64,000 nt of DNA from Bacteroidota bacterium (GTDB lineage Bacteria > Bacteroidota > Rhodothermia > Rhodothermales > UBA10348), in the NCBI GenBank assembly GCA_029262855.1, contig JAJCYP010000110.1:37273-101272 (forward strand), given 5' to 3'. A program made the position numbers and the translations under genes. The stretch's first letter is position 1; the number at the start of each line of letters is the position of its first letter. The notes under the pieces were generated by a model. It saw nothing but the letters and a program-made list of their open reading frames with translations. It was not told where the DNA came from and ran no database searches. Of this stretch, positions 18,212 to 29,119 are shown piece after piece.

Positions 18212-19645
18212 CTACCGGTCGCGCACCCCGTCCGATAGCCGGCCCAGCATCCCGTCCTCGCGCATCACGGCCTCAATCGCACCCGGCTCCACCGGAAGGA
18301 AGTCTGTGAAGTTCTCAAACCCGTCCTCGGTGATCACCACCACGTCTTCGGTCCGCACATAGAGACTCTCGGGACGCACCCACATCATGGGGTCGACGGC
18401 AAACACCTCTCCCACACGCAGCGGTGTCGACTTGTAGTTGCCAACATCGTGCACGGCGAGGCCGACCGGATGCTGCATGTGCCCGCGGAATGCGACTGCG
18501 TTCTGCGCGGCCTCGCGGTAAACCTCGCGCGACCATTTGTGCTCGTCCACGTACCGTTGCATGACGGCTGCCGAGCGATTGATGACCTGCTCCACCGTGA
18601 CGCCGGAGTGAAGCTCTGCAAAGAGCGCCTCGCGATAGGCCACGATGAACAGGTAGAGTTCCAGTTGTTCGCTGGAGAAAGTGCCATCGACCGGCCAGAC
18701 ACGGGTAACGTCGCTGGTATAGTAGCGGTACTCCGGAGCGAAATCCATCAGCACCAGATCGCCGTCTGCGAGCGGGGCATCGTTGTCGTGGTAATGGCCC
18801 ATGAACGCATGAGTCCCACCGGCCACGATGGCCGTGTAGGCATCACGGCGCGCGCCACCAGCCTGATGGACGAATCGCGCACAGGACTCGATCTGGTACT
18901 CCATGACACCGGACTGCGTGCACCGCATCGCTTCCATGAGGCCCTCGCCCGCCAGTTCCGACGCCCGCCGTATGAGGGCGATCTCTGCCGGACTCTTGAC
19001 CACACGCATCGCGTCCAGCGTCGGTGAGAGGTCGCGGACCTCGAACTGCGGATACCGCTCATGGATCAGTCCGATGAAGGCGCCTTCCCTCGACGGGCGT
19101 CCGTCCCAGGGGTCGTTGGTCACATTCGCCCGATACCGGAGTAGCTCGTCGCGACTGTCCGTACCGGTTTCAGCCGGACTGAACGGCGTATACAGCGCCG
19201 GGTGTGGAGAGCGGACCAGATACCGGTATACCCAGTCTCGCCCCATCTGCTCAATCGGAAGCACTTCATCGACCCCGGAAATGGAGATAACCGCGTCGAC
19301 GTCATCGGCGCTGAGCGTCTCTCCTTCGCTTCGCTCTCGTCCTGGGTCATGGTGCGGCAGGTACAGACTGGACCGACCCGAGCGCCCGTCCAGCACGAGG
19401 TAGCTGTGCCAGGTTTCGATTCCCGTCAGATAGTAGAGGCTGCTGGACTGCCGGAAGTACTTGAATCCGTCCACATCGGCGGCGCCCTGAATCACGGCGA
19501 TGGCGTTCGGTCCGATAGCCTCGACTACCTGCGCGCGCCTGGAAGTGAACTCATCCGCGGTGAAGTCCTGGTGCTGTGCGAGAGTCTTGGGCGGCGAGAT
19601 CAGGAGGAAAAGGAGTAGTCCAAGGAGAAGGGGCATGAAACGCAT
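18212..19645 (-). CDS. Xaa-Pro aminopeptidase (M24B)
   Basis: Secreted; GHYHDNDAPLADGDLVLMDFAPEYRYYTSDVTRVWPVDG, HPVGLAVHDVG, MMWVRPESLYVRTEDVVVITEDG. Confidence 0.92.
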   Translation of the reverse strand: MRFMPLLLGLLLFLLISPPKTLAQHQDFTADEFTSRRAQVVEAIGPNAIAVIQGAADVDGFKYFRQSSSLYYLTGIETWHSYLVLDGRSGRSSLYLPHHDPGRERSEGETLSADDVDAVISISGVDEVLPIEQMGRDWVYRYLVRSPHPALYTPFSPAETGTDSRDELLRYRANVTNDPWDGRPSREGAFIGLIHERYPQFEVRDLSPTLDAMRVVKSPAEIALIRRASELAGEGLMEAMRCTQSGVMEYQIESCARFVHQAGGARRDAYTAIVAGGTHAFMGHYHDNDAPLADGDLVLMDFAPEYRYYTSDVTRVWPVDGTFSSEQLELYLFIVAYREALFAELHSGVTVEQVINRSAAVMQRYVDEHKWSREVYREAAQNAVAFRGHMQHPVGLAVHDVGNYKSTPLRVGEVFAVDPMMWVRPESLYVRTEDVVVITEDGFENFTDFLPVEPGAIEAVMREDGMLGRLSDGVRDR

Positions 19646-20176
19646 GGCGAGGTCCAGGCTGGTGACATCCCCAATCTAGTTTCAGGGAGGCTACCGAGGT
19701 AGCCTGGCCGCAGGATGGCGACGATGTATGGGATGCCGTAATCACTTTTTCGGGGGAACTCGCGGAGCAGCAACTCGACCTGAGGTCCGAGCCGCCGATG
19801 TATCAAGGGAGTGCTCAGTAACCAGGCAAAATCAGGATACTATCCTGCGATTGCAGGGTTATAGTTCTGAGGTGGGTGGTGCAGAGCGGCCTCGGCCCGC
19901 GGCCAACATTTTCATTCAGCCGAGGGTCGTTCTTTCGATCATCCGAACGCGTGTTTTCACATGACCGCTCAACCCTGGACGTCCTACGAGCCGCGGCCGA
20001 AGCCGACCTTGTGGGGTTTGATGTTAGCTCAATCGGAAAGAGGACCGGGCACTCGCCGGGAATGCTTCACGCAACGAAGCACCAAAACCCTACACCAACC
20101 GTGTGGGCGGAGCCCTAAGAGAGGATTGGAACCATAGAACCCCGACACGAGAGGAGGTGAGAGCACGAAGCACTTC

Positions 20177-21214
20177 TTGACCCTATTGCTGCTTACGGGT
20201 CTTTCGGATTGTGACCTGGCTCTGATTGATCCGGCGCGGGAGACGGCCATCTCCTATGAAATCGTGGTTCAAGGGGTAGTGGTTGAAGCACGTACCGGGT
20301 TGCCGGTGCCCTTGGCCGCGGTTGACGTCTCCCTCCGGTACGACAGGGAGGAGAACATCGAATTGGAGACTGACGAAGAGGGGCGCTTCCAATTCGAAGA
20401 CGGCATCAGCTACACCGACAGCTGTAACTCGTTCGGGTGCGAGGTCGGTTGCTACGTGAAGATCGATGTGATCGCCGAGGTACACCACGAGTCCAGCGCC
20501 ACTTTGAGTTGCGCGGGCTTGACTCGGGACTCCCCCCCGGTGTACATGAACGTCCTGCCCGTAAACAACCCTCCGCCGGTGCCTACGATGATTGCGCCGG
20601 GAGCGGTGTTTTCGATGGTCATCCAAGGGGATCCGGCCACACCGTTTGGGGTCACTTGGACAGCGGTTAGCGACATTGAAGGAGACCCTGTTTCGTATTC
20701 CTGGCACCTTGCATCCGATGCCAACTTTGCCGACACGCTATTCTTCATCGGCTCAATAGACACCACGGGCGTTAGGACCACGTATGGACAATTGGCGGCG
20801 CTCCTGAGTGCGACGGGTGCCGGCCAGAATGAGGTCAAAGCACTCTACCACCGGGTCTCAGCCTCGGACCCGGACACAACAGCCCACGGCACAACGCAGA
20901 CCATCCTCTTGACAAGAGGGGCCCTCACGGGTCTCGGTGGGGAACAGGTGCCAGGTTCATTCGAGGTGAACGGAGCGTTTCCGAACCCATGCGCCAGCAC
21001 GGTCTCTATCGAAGTAGCATTACCAATACCCGAGAACGTCGAGATCACTATGCACGATATCATTGGGCGGGAGGTCCTTCGAAGCGATCTCCGCCTGGAG
21101 GCCGGCCGCTCCGTCGTCCCGATTGACGTGTCCGGGTTCTCGCCGGGAGTCTATCAATACTCCGTGCGCGCCGGCGACTGGCAGAAGGCAGGCGCGGTGG
21201 TGGTGGCGCGGTAG
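20177..21214 (+). CDS. Putative lipoprotein with T9SS type A sorting domain
   Basis: Short N-terminus LLLTGLSDC; C-terminal 'NPCASTVSIEVALPIPENVEITMHDIIGREV...FSPGVYQYSVRAG'; TTG start uncertain. Confidence 0.7.
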   Translation: MTLLLLTGLSDCDLALIDPARETAISYEIVVQGVVVEARTGLPVPLAAVDVSLRYDREENIELETDEEGRFQFEDGISYTDSCNSFGCEVGCYVKIDVIAEVHHESSATLSCAGLTRDSPPVYMNVLPVNNPPPVPTMIAPGAVFSMVIQGDPATPFGVTWTAVSDIEGDPVSYSWHLASDANFADTLFFIGSIDTTGVRTTYGQLAALLSATGAGQNEVKALYHRVSASDPDTTAHGTTQTILLTRGALTGLGGEQVPGSFEVNGAFPNPCASTVSIEVALPIPENVEITMHDIIGREVLRSDLRLEAGRSVVPIDVSGFSPGVYQYSVRAGDWQKAGAVVVAR

Positions 21215-21493
21215 CACATGGGCAGCCCTCGAAAGGGCATTGATCAGCGACGCTGCGACGAGGGAGTGGCTTCGTTTCCAGGATCCCCTCAGCGTTGGGG
21301 TTGCGCATTCCCCTGGAGAGGCCGAACCTGAGCGCTCCTGCCCGATCTGATTCCTGAACTTGACGCCTCCTTGGGATAGGCTCTCAGGATGGGTGGCGGT
21401 TCGTAGAGGAGGGTGGGGAACTTGGCGTCCTCGGCCTCCGGGGTGATGACGTCGCCAAAGCCCAGCCTGCACACACCCGAACCGCCACTCTAC

Positions 21494-21658
21494 CTAAAGA
21501 GCCAGGGCGGCGGCCCTGCCCGCGCAGCGCGCGGTGGCGAGACAGGCCGTCGGCAGGTCCCCGCCTGTCGGAGCCTCCCAATCGAGCATCTCACCGGCGC
21601 AGTAGGTGCCGGGAATATCCCGTAGCATCAGAGAGTCATCCAGCGCGTCGAAGGAGAT
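21494..21658 (-). repeat. Duplicated 3' end (last about 55 codons) of the flavoprotein gene at 25929
   Basis: About 91% identical by eye to 25929-26093, same orientation; encodes [31 protein letters not shown]...[10 protein letters not shown]. Confidence 0.93.
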
Positions 21659-21776
21659 ACGGTACCCCGTCGGTTTCGTGAAATGACCGCGCAATATTTT
21701 GTGCAAATGCAACGAACGGCCCGGCTCCCGTACCAGGATTGAATTACCACCCAGGAGATCAATAATCCGAACAGCC

Positions 21777-22877
21777 ATGTCCCGTACGTTGATGGGTCGG
21801 CGAATTCTGGCCAGTTTCCTTCTCTGTTGTGTGGCGCAACCCCGGTTGTCCGACATCGGCGCCCAGCCGCTACGTACAGCAGACGTTCGCCTGGATGCCA
21901 ACCAGGCACGAGGAACGCTCAACCTTCTGACACTTCGAAAGAGTGGGGAGGCCGTGAACCGTGAGCAGTGGGATCGAGTCTTCGAGACCGAGGCCTACCG
22001 GCGGCTTCTCGCGCGCGAGACAGGGATTGACAAGCTGCTCGGAATCGACCGGGGATATTCCGACGAGTCGTTTCTGGAGTGGGCTGAGTCGGATGAGGCT
22101 CTCGAAGGGCTCGAAGCACGCGAGCGCACGCTGACCTCCTGGATGTCGGTCGATGCGAACGACGTCGGACGAAAGGCCATGAAGTACCTGCCTGCGCACG
22201 TAGAGCTGAAGGCCACCGTGTATCTGATCGTCCGCAAGCAGACCAACAGCTTCGTGTGGGACCTGACAGACAATCCCGCGATCTTCTTATGGGTCGGACC
22301 AGACATCTCTGCCCGTGAGATGGCCACTACGCTCGCCCATGAGTTGCATCACGTGGGCCTCTCCGGAGCATGTCAGAGCGACGACGGTGAGACGGAAGGG
22401 CCCGTAGCAACCGCCCAAGGTTGGCTCAGCGGATTCGGCGAGGGACTCGCGGTACTGGCCGCGGCGGGCGGCCCGGATGAGCCCACACATCCTGCGGAGC
22501 AGACGGAACTCATTGTGTCTTGGAACGCCCGGCAGGACAGCCTCGAGATCGACATGCAGCGTGTCGAGACGTTCCTGACGGATGTCGCGACTGGAAAGGT
22601 CGAGGGCGACGAAGCCCAACAGCGAGGCATGGCGTTCGTGAACACGGACACCGTACCCCAGGGGGGCTTCTACACACTGGGCTGGTTCATGGGAGCGCTC
22701 ATTGAGCGGGAGCTCGGAAGGGAGGCTTTGATCGAAGCGACCTGCGATCACGGGCTTCTCCTGGCCCGGTATCAGCAGGTCGCCCGGAAGGCCAATATGC
22801 GTGGACCAGCGAAACGGCTGCCCCTGTGGTCAGAAGACGTTTTGGCGCTTCTGGGGATCGGCAGCGAAGACAGATAA
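21777..22877 (+). CDS. Putative zinc-dependent peptidase (gluzincin-like, DUF5700-like)
   Basis: [14 protein letters not shown] HExxH motif, signal sequence, [13 protein letters not shown]. Confidence 0.65.
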   Translation: MSRTLMGRRILASFLLCCVAQPRLSDIGAQPLRTADVRLDANQARGTLNLLTLRKSGEAVNREQWDRVFETEAYRRLLARETGIDKLLGIDRGYSDESFLEWAESDEALEGLEARERTLTSWMSVDANDVGRKAMKYLPAHVELKATVYLIVRKQTNSFVWDLTDNPAIFLWVGPDISAREMATTLAHELHHVGLSGACQSDDGETEGPVATAQGWLSGFGEGLAVLAAAGGPDEPTHPAEQTELIVSWNARQDSLEIDMQRVETFLTDVATGKVEGDEAQQRGMAFVNTDTVPQGGFYTLGWFMGALIERELGREALIEATCDHGLLLARYQQVARKANMRGPAKRLPLWSEDVLALLGIGSEDR

Positions 22878-23468
22878 TCTTAACGGCCGCTCGAAGTCAC
22901 GACGAATTGTCCTGAATGCCGCTACCGCAGACCATCGCACCGGCAGGAATGATGACCTCGCGGGGGAGGTGCTTCGAGCCGTCAACCCGGGGGTAGACAC
23001 GACGGAGGTTAATTTGGGCTCCATCCGAGGCCTCAGCCGGAACGGAATGAGGCTCAATCTCGATAGTGCACAGGTCGTGCAGGTGGTGGATTCGCTGCAG
23101 AGCAGTCTCGGGCAGTCCGCGCCGCACCAGTCCCAAACAGAAGGCGTCATTTTTGCCTTTCGGCGAGCGTACGGTTGCCCTCTACGAAGGGCCACCGCGT
23201 TTTTGCCGTGGTCGGCAGCGGGCATGTGATTCGTCAGGAATGGAATCTAAGAGATGCCTTCGACCAGGAGCCAGCCTGGGATCAACCGGTCGGCACGACG
23301 GGCGTCAGCTAGCGGGTTCGGCCCAGTGACGGACTCGGGGCTCCCGCCTCAGGTACACTCTGCTTCAGGGCGCGTGCATGCAAATCTCTCCTGAGGGCGT
23401 CCAGGTACTCGCTCACCTGACGGAGGCGCATCCCGTATAATCTCTTCCCTTCACCCCACCTTGATTCC

Positions 23469-24542
23469 ATGCGCTGGATTGCTGTTCTCACTCTCTTCTC
23501 GTCCTGTCAGCCCGCCGCTCAGCCCGAGCCAATGGCCCCCGTAGCCGCATCGTTGACTGCCGGCTGGAACGAGATCCGCCCTGGCGGCGACACCATCTGT
23601 TCTCTGGGGACAGAGTTCGCCTACTGGGTCCGGCCCGCATCCCCCGAACGTGTGATGGTCTATTTCCAGGGAGGCGGTGCGTGCTCAACGGGAGAGAACT
23701 GCGACCTGAGGATGAAGCCCACCTATGAACCCGTCGTTGACGAAGAGGACAGTCCGCAGAAGTGGGACGGAATATTTGCGGTGGATAACCCGGAGAACCC
23801 CTTTGCGGATTGGACGATGGTGATGATCCCGTATTGCACCGGAGATGTCCATCTCGGCGCTAAGGAGACTACCTATGACGTTCCCGCGACGGACAGTAGC
23901 GATGCCCGTCAGATCACCATCCAGCACCGGGGCTCGGTGAACAGTCGGGCGGCATTGGAATGGCTCGCGTCGAATTTCCCGGATAGCGGCGAGCTGTTCG
24001 TTACCGGTGGCAGTGCGGGCTCGATACCCTCGCCCTTCTATACAGATTGGCTTGCCACCCGCTACCCGGACGCGCGGGTAGTCCAGCTCGGCGACGGATC
24101 TGGCGGGTACCGAACCGACATAGGCGGGCCTTTGACAGCGGCGTGGGGACTGGACTTGATGCTGCCAGACGAGCCTGAGTATGTCGGCCTTTCGCCAGAC
24201 AGCCTTCATTTCTTGAAGTACTACGAGATCGCGGCGATGCGTCACCCCGAGGTGCAGTTCGCTGCCTTTGACTTCGCGCACGACGAGGTCCAGGCGTTCT
24301 TCATGGGACCGGAGCCCGATGGCAGCGCCCCGGACGTCGCAGGAGGACTGCAGCGGAACTACGCCCGCATTCGCTCCGCTGACCCTGAATTCAAGGCCTA
24401 TCTGGCCTCTGGGGATGAACACACGGTGCTGGGAGATCCCGAGTTCTACACGCTGGAGACGGGTGGAGTGCGCCTGGTCGACTGGGTGCGGGCTCTGGCA
24501 AATGGCGAAGCTGTGGCCGATGTCAGGTGTTCCGACTGCTAG
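23469..24542 (+). CDS. Pectinacetylesterase-family hydrolase (lipoprotein-like)
   Basis: VMVYFQGGGACST, LFVTGGSAGSIPSPF nucleophile elbow. Confidence 0.85.
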   Translation: MRWIAVLTLFSSCQPAAQPEPMAPVAASLTAGWNEIRPGGDTICSLGTEFAYWVRPASPERVMVYFQGGGACSTGENCDLRMKPTYEPVVDEEDSPQKWDGIFAVDNPENPFADWTMVMIPYCTGDVHLGAKETTYDVPATDSSDARQITIQHRGSVNSRAALEWLASNFPDSGELFVTGGSAGSIPSPFYTDWLATRYPDARVVQLGDGSGGYRTDIGGPLTAAWGLDLMLPDEPEYVGLSPDSLHFLKYYEIAAMRHPEVQFAAFDFAHDEVQAFFMGPEPDGSAPDVAGGLQRNYARIRSADPEFKAYLASGDEHTVLGDPEFYTLETGGVRLVDWVRALANGEAVADVRCSDC

Positions 24543-24579
24543 ACTATGTTACTACTTCCCTGAATCCGTAGAAAGAAAC

Positions 24580-25881
24580 ATGAACCGCGTACTCGTCCTC
24601 GCCCTTGTTCTCAACTTCGCCTTTGTCATAGCCTCACCGGCTCAAGACACGTACATCCGGGCCGGTGGCGTGATCGATGTAGAGGTGGGCCAGCTAATTG
24701 AGAACCAAATCATCAGAATCGATGGCGAGCGCATCGTTGCGATCGGTCCGAATATCTCGATCCCGGCCGGCGCGGATGTGATAGACCTTTCGGATTCCGT
24801 AGTGATGCCCGGAATGGTCGAAGCCCACACGCACCTGGCGCTGTCGACACAGCAACCGCGTGACTTCGGGCGCTTCTTCTTTACCAACGTCATTGAAACA
24901 ACGGCCTATCGGGCGATCCAGGGAGTGACCAACGCCCGCTCCCTGTTGGAGCATGGTTTTACGTCAATCCGAGACCTCGGCAACAACGGGAACTACGCGG
25001 ACCTGGATCTAAAGCGATCCATCGCCGAGGGATGGATTCCGGGACCGGACATGCAGGGAGTCGGCCGAATTATCGCGCCGTTCGGGGGACAATTCAAGCT
25101 GCAGCCCGAACATCCAGAGCTGAGCGAACCCGAATACTTGACCGCCGACACGCATGACGAAATGCGCAAGGCGATCCACCAGAACTTGCACTACGGAACG
25201 GACCTGATCAAGATCGTGGTTGACGATTACCGGTACATCTATTCAGCGGAAGACATCGCATATGCGGTCGAGCAGACGAAGCGGGCGGGTGTCAAGCTTG
25301 CAGCGCACGTAGCGACGGCACAGGGAGCGAAGAACGCGATCGCGGCAGGCGTCAACTCACTCGAGCACGCATGGGCACTGGATGCGGACGATTTCCGCGC
25401 AATGAAGGAGAAAGGCATCTTCCTCGTCGGCACCGACTTTCCACCGGACCAGGCGGGCTATTTCGCTGGGTATGACACTGCGCTTGCAAGGATTCAGTAC
25501 GATCAGCGCATCGATCGGTTGAAACGCGGATACAACGCGGGCATCGATATCGCCTTCGGTGCCGATGTGACTGATCAAATGGATGACTTTACTCGCGGCT
25601 CTCGCACGATCTCGTTTATCGACAGCTACCTTGACGCGGGAATTTCTCCCGCCGATCTACTGCGCATACTCACAGTCAATGGCGCCAGGCTTATGGGCTG
25701 GGAGGAGGACAAGGGCACGGTCAGCACGGGAAAGCACGCAGACTTGATCGCGGTATCGGGCAATCCACTGGACGATCCGCTCGTGCTGAAGACTGTGTCG
25801 TTTGTCATGAAACGCGGAGTGGTTTACAAGCGCGACGGTGTGTTCGGATGGAGCGTGCCGTTGACGCGGACGTACGATTGA
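24580..25881 (+). CDS. Secreted amidohydrolase family protein
   Basis: VVMPGMVEAHTHLAL, LIKIVVDDYRY, KLAAHVATAQGAKNAI, SLEHAWALD, FGADVTD; start placed at 24580 (signal peptide) rather than 24268. Confidence 0.9.
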   Translation: MNRVLVLALVLNFAFVIASPAQDTYIRAGGVIDVEVGQLIENQIIRIDGERIVAIGPNISIPAGADVIDLSDSVVMPGMVEAHTHLALSTQQPRDFGRFFFTNVIETTAYRAIQGVTNARSLLEHGFTSIRDLGNNGNYADLDLKRSIAEGWIPGPDMQGVGRIIAPFGGQFKLQPEHPELSEPEYLTADTHDEMRKAIHQNLHYGTDLIKIVVDDYRYIYSAEDIAYAVEQTKRAGVKLAAHVATAQGAKNAIAAGVNSLEHAWALDADDFRAMKEKGIFLVGTDFPPDQAGYFAGYDTALARIQYDQRIDRLKRGYNAGIDIAFGADVTDQMDDFTRGSRTISFIDSYLDAGISPADLLRILTVNGARLMGWEEDKGTVSTGKHADLIAVSGNPLDDPLVLKTVSFVMKRGVVYKRDGVFGWSVPLTRTYD

Positions 25882-25928
25882 GGCGGCGCATGGCCAGCGA
25901 ACTGGCCGCTTTGGACGACGAGCTCACG

Positions 25929-27101
25929 CTAAAGCGCTTTGGCGGCGGCCCTGCCCGCCCAGCGCCCGGTGGCAAGACAGGCCGTCAGAAGGTACCCGCC
26001 TGTCGGAGCCTCCCAATCGAGCATCTCACCGGCGCACCAGGTGCCGGGAATATCCCGTAGCATCAGCGAGTCATCCAGCGCATCGAAGGAGACACCGCCT
26101 GCGGTCGAGATTGCCTCGTCAATGGGGCGAGGTCCATCGTGTTTGATCGGAAGCGCTTTGATCAGAGCAGCCAGCACAGAGGGATCGTCCGGCAGGGGGC
26201 GCCCAAATTCCTGCAACAAAGCAATGTGCACCTTTTCCAGGTGCAGCGATTTTCGCAAATGGTTGGTCAGGCTGGCCTTTCCGTGAGGACGGGCAAGCCT
26301 TGCGGAAACCCCATCGACAGTCCAATCTGGCAACAGATCAAGGGTCAGAGCCGAGCCATCCCGCAGATATCGCGAAATGGCGTAAAGACCGCCACCCTCC
26401 AAGCCGCGAGCAGAAATCATCGCCTCGCCGCGCGAAACGTGGCTACCAGCGTGCAAGGCGATTCCTTTGACCGCTTGCCCGAACAGTGGCGCCATGTGAT
26501 CGGACCACGTTATCGACAACCCGCAGTTGGCAGGCAGAAAGGGCGCCAACTGGACTCCACGTGCGGATAACTGATCTGCCCATCCCCCATCAGACCCCAG
26601 CCGCGCCCAGCTCGCGCCGCCCAGCGCCAGGACGGTGACGTTGGGGTTCAGGGAATGCGGACCGTCTGGAGTTTCAAAGAGCAGCGCGCCATCCTTCCAG
26701 CCCTGCCAGCGCCAACGAACTTGTCGCTGCACGCCGAGCCCATCCAGTCTCTCCAGCCACGCGCGCAAGAGAGGTGAAGCTTTCATCGCTGTAGGAAAAA
26801 CGCGGCCCGTCGACCCGGTGAACACCTCTTGTCCCAGCCCTTGCGCCCAGACCTGAATGGCCTTGGCACCGAAGGCTTCGAGGATCGGACGTAGACGAGG
26901 GGCGGCCTCGGAGTAGGCCGCCAATAGCGTCTCAAGAGGTTCATCCTTGGTGAGATTGAGTCCGGACCTGCCAGCCATCAGAAGTTTGCGTCCAAAAGAA
27001 CGCAGGGCGTCGCAGATCAGGACGGAATGACCCGCGCGAGCCAACTCTTCGGCGGCCATCAATCCTGCGGGACCTGCCCCGATGACGACAGCTTCGTTCA
27101 T
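25929..27101 (-). CDS. NAD(P)/FAD-dependent oxidoreductase (HI0933/TIGR03862-like flavoprotein)
   Basis: [72 protein letters not shown]. Confidence 0.92.
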   Translation of the reverse strand: MNEAVVIGAGPAGLMAAEELARAGHSVLICDALRSFGRKLLMAGRSGLNLTKDEPLETLLAAYSEAAPRLRPILEAFGAKAIQVWAQGLGQEVFTGSTGRVFPTAMKASPLLRAWLERLDGLGVQRQVRWRWQGWKDGALLFETPDGPHSLNPNVTVLALGGASWARLGSDGGWADQLSARGVQLAPFLPANCGLSITWSDHMAPLFGQAVKGIALHAGSHVSRGEAMISARGLEGGGLYAISRYLRDGSALTLDLLPDWTVDGVSARLARPHGKASLTNHLRKSLHLEKVHIALLQEFGRPLPDDPSVLAALIKALPIKHDGPRPIDEAISTAGGVSFDALDDSLMLRDIPGTWCAGEMLDWEAPTGGYLLTACLATGRWAGRAAAKAL

Positions 27102-27179
27102 GTAGAGGGGGTGCGCATTTCGCCCAACAACACATCCGGTGTGTATTTGTTGGGCCCGCCATCAAATCCGTTGGCCCGG

Positions 27180-27485
27180 CTAGAGCGCAACGACTATCTC
27201 TTGCACCTTTCCCGGCCGCCGTTCCCCGTGATCTTCGACGGCCGTCCACCAGAACACGAGTACCACCTCCTCTCCGTCCCGATGTAGATCTATCTCCTCA
27301 TACGGAAACAGACGGGTCTCGCCCTTCCCCAAGCTCTCGCTGGAATCGAGCGTCGGAACCCAATCTGTCAGGGCCGCGGCCCGCCGGCCCAATAAGAAGA
27401 AGTAGATCCGGTCGTTCGTGTCGTTCTGGAGAACGCTCAGCTCGCCACAGCGGCTGCTTCTGCTTTCGTTCAGGCATTCTCGCAC
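27180..27485 (-). CDS. Hypothetical protein
   Basis: ORF ends 8 nt after the downstream edge of the next minus-strand gene; plausible coding composition. Confidence 0.45.
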   Translation of the reverse strand: MRECLNESRSSRCGELSVLQNDTNDRIYFFLLGRRAAALTDWVPTLDSSESLGKGETRLFPYEEIDLHRDGEEVVLVFWWTAVEDHGERRPGKVQEIVVAL

Positions 27486-27492
27486 ATCGGTG

Positions 27493-28917
27493 TCAGTCCC
27501 GATGCTCCAGAAGCAAGTACAACAGATTGTCTGTAAATGCCGGATCCATTGTGATGTGGAGGTGCTCTGAGAATATGAAGTGGACCTGAGTCCACCGGAT
27601 CGGCGAGATCAGCTTGGGCTCCCAGTTGCTATCGTTCCTTTCATCCATGAGGGCACTGCTCCTTAGGACCGTTCCGTCCCCGGCAGCCTCAAGCACAGTG
27701 CGGACCTGATGCGTACTTCGGTCAAGCTCCATCTTTGCCGGTGTCGGCTCGGCATCGCCAGCCATAAGGTACATCCGAAGACCCTCCGGAGGCACCGAAG
27801 GCTTGTCCAGTGCAGCCATAAACTGCCTAGCCCTCTTCAGGCTCTTGACCTGGTGGTCCAACGCAATGCGCCTCCTGTCTTGGGCCGATTCCGCCTCCGG
27901 CAAGAGCCATTGGAGTACCTGATCCTGATCGGGTGCTGCCAGACCCCACTGCATTTCCTTCCATAGCTCTGGATCCAGAAAATCGACCGGCTCGTCCGGG
28001 TGGAGGCGATCCACCAGGGCCATGTGGCGCGGACGGGGCAGCAGCTGATAAGTCGCTGGCATGGTACCGAGCACGGCCGCGGGGTACGTAGCAATCGTCC
28101 GACCAGGGTCGCGGCCGTCAATCAGATACTCCAGACCTTCGATACCCCCGCCATTGGGAGGCGCGACAAGAACAGCGCGGTCCACATACTGGGCCCCGGC
28201 CCAGGTGATCTCGAGCTCCGAGCCATTAGCCGGGAGGTCTTCGGCACCGTACCGAAGGTAATATCGAAGCGCCAATCCCCCCATCGAATGGCTCACAATG
28301 TCAAACTTGACGTCGTAGTCCTTCAGGCCAAACTGACGCTCATACTCGCCCTGGACGTATTTCCGTTTCTCCAGTATGAACTCCTCCAGCTTGGCTGCTG
28401 TTTGCGGAATGTCAGCCCGCCAGTCGTACGGGAACTCGAAGCAGGTGAAGTGTGATGGCCCGTAGTCTATGGAGCCGATGTCTCCGCCCTCATTTCGGTA
28501 GCCCCCTATACCCAGCGCCCCCAGGATGTTAAAATAGGCCTTAACCTGAATCGGGAAACCCAACACACTCATCTTAACCCTGTCCAATATTCCGTCCGGG
28601 TAGACGTGATCGGTCAGGTTGACCAGGGCCTCCCCCTCACGCATGGGGAGGGCCACCAAGCGAGCGCCTTCGGGGGTGGACGGATCCGCGTAATCTCCGG
28701 ACAGTTTCCCCCAGACAGACCGGCCGGAATCTGCATCCTTCAATTTCGATCCCAGGATCCCCGGAATCAGGATTATTGGGTTGCGGTCCGGAGCGTGAAA
28801 CCGCGCATTACGATTGTAGAGCGTACCCAGATCGGGGGCCTTCGATGAGGCCGCGCAGCCTCCCCAAAACAACAGTGGGAAGAGACAAACAAGACCTGCT
28901 CTGACCCGCCTCGACAT
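27493..28917 (-). CDS. LCAT-like alpha/beta-hydrolase, lipoprotein
   Basis: NPIILIPGILGSKL, DIVSHSMGGLALRYYLRYG, lipobox FWGGCAASS. Confidence 0.88.
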   Translation of the reverse strand: MSRRVRAGLVCLFPLLFWGGCAASSKAPDLGTLYNRNARFHAPDRNPIILIPGILGSKLKDADSGRSVWGKLSGDYADPSTPEGARLVALPMREGEALVNLTDHVYPDGILDRVKMSVLGFPIQVKAYFNILGALGIGGYRNEGGDIGSIDYGPSHFTCFEFPYDWRADIPQTAAKLEEFILEKRKYVQGEYERQFGLKDYDVKFDIVSHSMGGLALRYYLRYGAEDLPANGSELEITWAGAQYVDRAVLVAPPNGGGIEGLEYLIDGRDPGRTIATYPAAVLGTMPATYQLLPRPRHMALVDRLHPDEPVDFLDPELWKEMQWGLAAPDQDQVLQWLLPEAESAQDRRRIALDHQVKSLKRARQFMAALDKPSVPPEGLRMYLMAGDAEPTPAKMELDRSTHQVRTVLEAAGDGTVLRSSALMDERNDSNWEPKLISPIRWTQVHFIFSEHLHITMDPAFTDNLLYLLLEHRD

Positions 28918-29119
28918 CTTCCCTTCTCCGCCTCGTCGTCAGTTAACACCACAAGTTGGGAGCCGCCGAATCCTCGCACGTTACACCAGCGGCTTGGTCG
29001 AGCCACTTCATAATGCACCACCGTGAACCTCATATCGGCTGGCTGGGCCAACGCGGGAAAAGATGCTGGCGGCGCGAGACAGCCTTCTGGATGGATTGTC
29101 AGGGCCGATTTCACCGGGG

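Noticed and set aside
20015-20090. tRNA-like stretch 'gatgttagctcaatcggaaagaggaccgggcactcgccggg'
   Set aside because: D-arm-like sequence only; no T-arm (GTTCGANTC) or closing acceptor stem found.
22880-23340. Possible gene remnants in several frames between the peptidase and the pectinacetylesterase-like gene
   Set aside because: Short plausible stretches on both strands but no family recognised and no consistent frame.
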